A stretch of 64,000 nucleotides of DNA from Sphingobacteriales bacterium (lineage in GTDB: Bacteria; Bacteroidota; Bacteroidia; Chitinophagales; Chitinophagaceae). Under the pieces are notes generated by a model, which saw only the letters and a list, made by a program, of their open reading frames with translations, was not told the DNA's origin and did not search any database. This document shows, piece after piece, positions 60,598 to 64,000 of this stretch; the stretch's first letter is position 1, and each line of letters starts with the position of its first letter. The translations under genes and the position numbers were made by a program. The stretch is from NCBI GenBank assembly GCA_016219985.1, contig JACRJO010000018.1, positions 62,001 to 126,000 on the forward strand, given 5' to 3'.

Positions 60598-61995
60598 ATG
60601 AAGAAAATATATTGTATCCTGCTGGTCATTTTTGCTGTTACAAATTTACCAGCCCAAAAACAAAGCTATGACCTGGCCACTTATGTTGCGCCAGCCGGCT
60701 TCACCAAACAGGCGGGGGAAAAATCCATACAATACACCCAGGAGGACAAAGCCAAAGGTGCCTATTGTATCATCACTCTTTTCAAGACGCTTCCCGGTAC
60801 CGGGCAGTCAAAACCGGATTTTGATGCCGCCTGGGAATCCCTCGTCAGGGAAACTCTTACCCTTTCCGTATCGCCGGTCATGCAGGATAGCGCCTCGGAA
60901 AATGGATGGGTGGCGCAAAGCGGTTATTCCACTTTCGAAAGCGAAGGGAATAAAGGAATCGTATTATTAGTGACGATGAGCGGTTTTCAGAAACTGGTCC
61001 CGGTGCTGATCCTGACCAATACCGATGAATATGAACCGGTAATTACGTCTTTTCTCGAATCAATCGACCTGGACAAGCCCATGGCCGAAGAAGTCAATCC
61101 CGGTATACCGGAGAAAGAAGCCCCGGTACATACCAATACCGCCCCGGTCAAATCCGGCTTTGCATTTACCCGGACTGAATTTGACGATGGCTGGGTCAGC
61201 ACGGTACAGGAAGACTGGGTGGATGTCAGGAAGGGGGATGTGAAAATTTTAGTGCATTACGCCAATGGGAATATTAAACCGGCCAATACCGATGTGGATG
61301 TAATGTGTGCAGCCGCCTGGAATGCCCTGGTGGCCCCCCGGTACAGCAACATACAAAATTATAAGATCACGCCCGGTGTGCTGGACTATGAGCGGCCCTA
61401 TTATGCGGAAGCAGGCTTAACCGATAACGAAACCGGCAAAACCGTGTTCGTGGCCCTCTTCCGGAAGGGCAATACCAGCTGGATGGAATTTGTTTGTCCT
61501 GACCGGAATACTTTTATTCAGCAATTCGGGCTGGACGTCACCACCATAACCTATAATGTGGAAAGCAATATATGGGATAAGCTGGTGCGCATGAATAACT
61601 ATAACAAGTTTGCTATTGCCGCCACCGACTTTAAAGGAAAATGGTCGGACCATTTCGCCAGCAATACCTATTATACCAATATATATACCGGGATGAGCGC
61701 CGGGATGAGCACTTATACCTCTTCCCAATCCTTCGAATTCGGCGCGGGACAAAGCTATAAATGGCAGTTAGTCATGGCCAATTCCTACGGTGGCAACACC
61801 CGTTTTGCCCAGGGAAAGGGTGCCGGGAAATTCACCGTACTGAATAACTGGCAGATCCGCTTCTCCGAAATGGAAGGAAAACCCAAGACCTATGATGCTT
61901 ATTTCACCGCGGTAAAAGGAGGCAGGGTTTTATGGATGAATGATGCCCAATACCCGGGGTCAGGGATTTATACCGGTTTTGCACGTTCAAACTAA
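60598..61995 (+). CDS. Secreted paralogue of the preceding protein, unknown
   Basis: The 465-residue protein starts at ATG 60598 with a signal peptide (ILLVIFAVTNLPAQ). Its first ~150 residues (SYDLATYVAPAGF, FDAAWESLV, LVTMSGFQKLV, ITSFLESIDLDKP) match the module opening the preceding protein. A second domain covers about 200-370, and the tail (ATDFKGKWSDHFASNTYYTN, SYKWQLVMANSYGG, DAYFTAVKGGRVLWM) is another lipocalin-like barrel. The start was moved inward since the longer frame overlaps the previous gene. Confidence 0.68.
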   Translation: MKKIYCILLVIFAVTNLPAQKQSYDLATYVAPAGFTKQAGEKSIQYTQEDKAKGAYCIITLFKTLPGTGQSKPDFDAAWESLVRETLTLSVSPVMQDSASENGWVAQSGYSTFESEGNKGIVLLVTMSGFQKLVPVLILTNTDEYEPVITSFLESIDLDKPMAEEVNPGIPEKEAPVHTNTAPVKSGFAFTRTEFDDGWVSTVQEDWVDVRKGDVKILVHYANGNIKPANTDVDVMCAAAWNALVAPRYSNIQNYKITPGVLDYERPYYAEAGLTDNETGKTVFVALFRKGNTSWMEFVCPDRNTFIQQFGLDVTTITYNVESNIWDKLVRMNNYNKFAIAATDFKGKWSDHFASNTYYTNIYTGMSAGMSTYTSSQSFEFGAGQSYKWQLVMANSYGGNTRFAQGKGAGKFTVLNNWQIRFSEMEGKPKTYDAYFTAVKGGRVLWMNDAQYPGSGIYTGFARSN

Positions 61996-62036
61996 TGATG
62001 GATGGATGGCTTTTAAAAGAATGCTGATTAGTATTG

Positions 62037-62067
62037 AGCTATAAGCTATCAGCTATTAGCTTTTAGG
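62037..62067. repeat. 7-bp tandem array (AGCTATA words)
   Basis: AGCTATA, AGCTATC, AGCTATT, AGCTTTT and an AGG remnant, in the gap before the Hcp-like gene. A TGGA tetranucleotide tract lies just before at 61998-62010. Confidence 0.8.
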
Positions 62068-62125
62068 TACGAGAACGCGGTTTTAACAATGCAGGTTTTA
62101 TTGTACAACATTTAAACTATAGATT

Positions 62126-62635
62126 ATGCGCAAGATCATTTTACTGGTGTTACTCCTCCCGGTGCTTATATCCGCCACTGCCCAGGATATGTTTATTAAA
62201 CTGACCGATCCGGCCGGCAAACAAATTTCCGGCGATGTGGTGGTCCGGGCTTATGAAAAATGGATGCGGGCGACCAGCCTTACACCCGGTGGGAAGAACA
62301 ATACACAGCTTAGCTTTACCATGGATATCACCGGCGCTTCCGCCGAACTTAAAAAAGCCATGGTTAGCGGCTCATTCCTGTTAAACGGCCAGGTTGCGGT
62401 GGTGAAGCCCGGGCCCGGCAAGCCCATCATCCAGTATACAATCAGCCTGGAAAAAATGAAGGTAACTACCTGCTCCGAATCCATGGGCTGCAACGGCGCT
62501 ATGAATACCGTCGTCAGCATTACTGCGACCAGGATCGGCTGGACCTATTACCAGCAGGACAGAACCGGGGCCCAGGTGATATCGAATAAGTACGGATATG
62601 ATGCCGAAACCGGCGGCCAATGGACTAATTTTTAA
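62126..62635 (+). CDS. Hcp-like (type VI tube family) protein with Sec signal peptide
   Basis: The 169-residue protein has a clear signal peptide (IILLVLLLPVLISATAQ). The mature part looks like an Hcp barrel: MFIKLTDPAGKQISGDVVV at the start, FTMDITGASAELKKAMVSG (family K-x-D-x-x-S-x-x-L-x-x-A), QYTISLEKMKVTTC, and the hallmark RIGWTYYQQDRTG followed by KYGYDAETGGQW. Canonical Hcp has no signal peptide and is a cytoplasmic syringe tube; here no other type VI gene is present. The two Cys (TTCSESMGC) may form a disulfide. It is likely a periplasmic or surface Hcp-fold protein. Confidence 0.72.
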   Translation: MRKIILLVLLLPVLISATAQDMFIKLTDPAGKQISGDVVVRAYEKWMRATSLTPGGKNNTQLSFTMDITGASAELKKAMVSGSFLLNGQVAVVKPGPGKPIIQYTISLEKMKVTTCSESMGCNGAMNTVVSITATRIGWTYYQQDRTGAQVISNKYGYDAETGGQWTNF

Positions 62636-62640
62636 TTTTG
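62633..62640 (+). promoter_or_regulatory. Candidate -7 box before the lysine-repeat/SET operon
   Basis: TAATTTTG overlaps the stop codon of the Hcp-like gene and lies 19 bases before ATG 62660, suggesting separate expression of the operon. Confidence 0.4.
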
Positions 62641-62659
62641 TATCTTCAAAAAAAACAGC

Positions 62660-63085
62660 ATGAAAAAAATACTCGCCCTGATCAGCCCCCTGCTCATTTT
62701 TACCGGGGTAAAAGCACAGAACAACCCGCAGGTAAAAAAAGAAACCGCTAAACCTGAAATCCTGAACCCCGCTACGGGCAGGGCCGAAGACACGCTGAAG
62801 GCCGGTATCATCAAACAATCCAATGGCACGCTTAAGAATACGGTAAAAGAAGGAAAATGGACAAACCCGGCGGCCATGAAGGAAGGAAAACTGATCAAAG
62901 ACGTGAACATGAAAGAGGGAAAGCTGGTCAAGGATGCCAATATGAAAGAAGGGAAACTGATCAAGGATGCCAGCATGAAAGAAGGGAAATTGATCAAAGA
63001 CGCCAACCTGAAAGATGCCAAACTAATTAAGGACGCCGGCATGAAGGAAGGGAAACTGACTGAAAAAGTCATTTTAAAAAAATAA
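62660..63085 (+). CDS. Exported lysine-rich 11-residue repeat protein
   Basis: The 141-residue protein has a signal peptide (ILALISPLLIFTGVKAQ), a spacer of about 55 residues and then tandem 11-residue units of the form M-K-E-G-K-L-I-K-D-A-N (five full, one partial), with Lys fixed at positions 2, 5 and 8. Units are 33 bp at 62876-63073. The 11-residue period fits a hendecad helix of the kind seen in LEA or apolipoprotein repeats. The next gene, a SET methyltransferase, starts directly at the base after the stop codon. Function unknown; a methylation substrate is possible. Confidence 0.75.
   Translation: MKKILALISPLLIFTGVKAQNNPQVKKETAKPEILNPATGRAEDTLKAGIIKQSNGTLKNTVKEGKWTNPAAMKEGKLIKDVNMKEGKLVKDANMKEGKLIKDASMKEGKLIKDANLKDAKLIKDAGMKEGKLTEKVILKK
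62876..63073 (+). repeat. 33-bp coding tandem repeat (11-residue units)
   Basis: Units begin at 62876, 62909, 62942, 62975, 63008 and 63041, each opening ATGAA(G/A)GA or a variant. The fifth (L-K-D-A-K) and sixth diverge, so the array grows from the N-terminal side. Confidence 0.9.
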
Positions 63086-63502
63086 ATGACTTCTTTATTT
63101 CAAAAGAGAATTACGCGGCCGGAGGGAATTGAAATAAAAGAAAGCCCGGTTCACGGGCAGGGAGTTTTTGCCCGTAAAAATTTTAAACCGGGTGCTGTTA
63201 TTGAAACGGCCCCGGTTATTTTGTTAACCAAAGCGGACAAGGAACTCCTGCAACCCACCCGCCTGTACCATTATTATTTTCTGCTGAATACTGAAACAAC
63301 TCCTGCCGCCCTGGGACTGGGTTTCAGTTCCCTGTATAACCATTCGTACAAGGCCAATGCGGTCTACACGGTTTCCCTCGAAAGGAGCTGTCTTACAATC
63401 AGGGCCTGTAAAGCCATCCGGGCCGGGGAAGAGATCACCCTCAATTACAATGGCCTTCCGGAAGACCCAAACCCTGTTTACTTCCCGCCCGATTCACCAT
63501 GA
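63086..63502 (+). CDS. SET-domain protein-lysine methyltransferase, first copy
   Basis: A 138-residue minimal SET protein without signal peptide. It has the SAM loop SPVHGQGVFARKNF (xGxG) near residue 22, GFSSLYNHSYKANAVY (the N-H-S motif) near residue 86, and AIRAGEEITLNYNG (family E-I/L-x-x-x-Y) with the catalytic Tyr. The usual Pro of NHSxxPN is Ala here. SET enzymes methylate protein lysines with SAM. It abuts the lysine-repeat gene and overlaps the second SET gene by 4 bp. Confidence 0.85.
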   Translation: MTSLFQKRITRPEGIEIKESPVHGQGVFARKNFKPGAVIETAPVILLTKADKELLQPTRLYHYYFLLNTETTPAALGLGFSSLYNHSYKANAVYTVSLERSCLTIRACKAIRAGEEITLNYNGLPEDPNPVYFPPDSP

Positions 63503-63900
63503 GCAAGTCGCTTTATATAAAAAAGGTAAAAGGCAAAGGGCGCGGTGTATTCAGTCGCCGGTTGATCTGTAAAGACGAAATAGTGGAGACCTGCCCGCTC
63601 ATTGTACTCCCGGGAGAGGATCATGAACCCGCCATTTCCTCCCGGTTAGCCGATTACTTTTTCAATTTCAATAAAGAAGAGGGAACCCTGGCCCTGGTGC
63701 TGGGATTCGGCTCCCTGTATAACCATGCCGTTAATCCCAATGCGGTCTACGAACTGGACCGGGAAACCAAAACCATGACCTATTATGCCCTCGAAGATAT
63801 TCCGGCGGGCACAGAGATCTGCATCAATTACTCCGGCGAGCCTGGCAAAGAGTACAAAGAATGGTTCGATGTCCGTAATATTGATTTCAAAGGCAGTTAA
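63499..63900 (+). CDS. SET-domain protein-lysine methyltransferase, second copy
   Basis: A 133-residue paralogue of the preceding protein: VKGKGRGVFSRRLI (SAM loop), GFGSLYNHAVNPNAVYEL (full NHxxxPN motif), DIPAGTEICINYSGEPG with the catalytic Tyr, and a tail EYKEWFDVRNIDF. A post-SET cysteine cluster is absent, as in many bacterial SET proteins. Tandem SET copies coupled by a 4-bp overlap suggest a heterodimer or two substrate preferences. It is cytoplasmic, so any exported substrate would be modified before secretion. Confidence 0.85.
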   Translation: MSKSLYIKKVKGKGRGVFSRRLICKDEIVETCPLIVLPGEDHEPAISSRLADYFFNFNKEEGTLALVLGFGSLYNHAVNPNAVYELDRETKTMTYYALEDIPAGTEICINYSGEPGKEYKEWFDVRNIDFKGS

Positions 63901-64000
63901 TCCATCCCGGATCCTTTCCAGGAATTCCCCTTTTTAAGGGATGCCAGTCCCCGGCTGCTTGACTACATTTATCCTACAAATGATGGTTATGCGACATTCT
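63901..64000. other. Right-edge gap with a possible gene start
   Basis: TCCC/AGGGA form a weak hairpin near 63927-63943. From ATG 63980 a frame opens MMVMRHS and runs off the edge after seven codons; too short to identify. Confidence 0.3.

Noticed and set aside
63086..63900. Split halves of one SET gene
   Set aside because: Each copy has its own SAM loop, NH motif and catalytic Tyr, so they are tandem paralogues rather than fragments.

Overview
The window looks like chromosomal DNA of a Bacteroidota bacterium, most likely of the Chitinophagaceae or a close relative. The evidence is family content (7TM-type sensor kinase, DUF4258, carboxypeptidase-regulatory-like protein, SDR-type threonine dehydrogenase, NamZ, many proteins with short Sec signals ending in a Gln or Ala-Gln), scarcity of clear Shine-Dalgarno sites, and a recurring TAnnTTTG box a few bases before start codons, which is the Bacteroidota sigma-factor -7 element. 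No rRNA, insertion sequence, phage, plasmid or CRISPR locus is visible.

Layout. 0.0-6.7 kb: edge of priA, plsC, a DUF4258 protein, mtaB, two tRNA-Val genes (GAC and UAC anticodons), tag, a VOC protein, the N-degron pair clpS-aat and an esterase. 7-19 kb: a receiver-only response regulator, valS, a PAP2 phosphatase, a large secreted metalloprotease/beta-barrel protein, msrC-type GAF protein, acylphosphatase, a lipoprotein/membrane protein/histidine kinase/receiver-only operon, threonine dehydrogenase and kdsA. 19-31.6 kb: a degenerate 40-50 bp tandem repeat, lolA, ftsK, a 7TM sensor kinase, a DUF423 protein, aroK, a glutaryl-CoA-dehydrogenase-like enzyme, pyrF, and a paiB-GDPD-SDR-kynU operon. 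31.6-46.3 kb: mrp, a ~1.1 kb gene-free block with four copies of a long repeat, 3-hydroxybutyryl-CoA dehydrogenase, ribD-ygjV-yigZ facing prmC, exbB/exbD, an SPFH protein, pepT, slyD and namZ. 46.3-50.9 kb: two paralogous TPR sensor kinases and a NarL regulator. 51-64 kb: a one-direction run of secreted proteins of unknown function, ending in a signal-peptide-bearing Hcp-like protein and a tight operon of a lysine-rich 11-residue repeat protein with two SET-domain methyltransferases.

Two themes stand out. First, the accessory block at the right end: sensor kinases and regulator, then seven secreted unknowns, the Hcp-like protein and the lysine-repeat/SET/SET operon, which is the best candidate here for an undescribed system (a lysine-rich exported repeat protein possibly methylated by its own SET enzymes). 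Second, the chromosome carries many short degenerate tandem arrays with strict 7-bp or 8-bp period, in several unrelated word families. They fill gaps, form the ends of two genes (plsC, SPFH) and run inside valS. A separate palindromic element lies inside ribD and, in related form, at the end of yigZ.

Most gene calls rest on recognising conserved motifs by reading; no database search was possible. Start codons were moved inward from the longest frame where a motif, signal peptide or promoter box argued for it.
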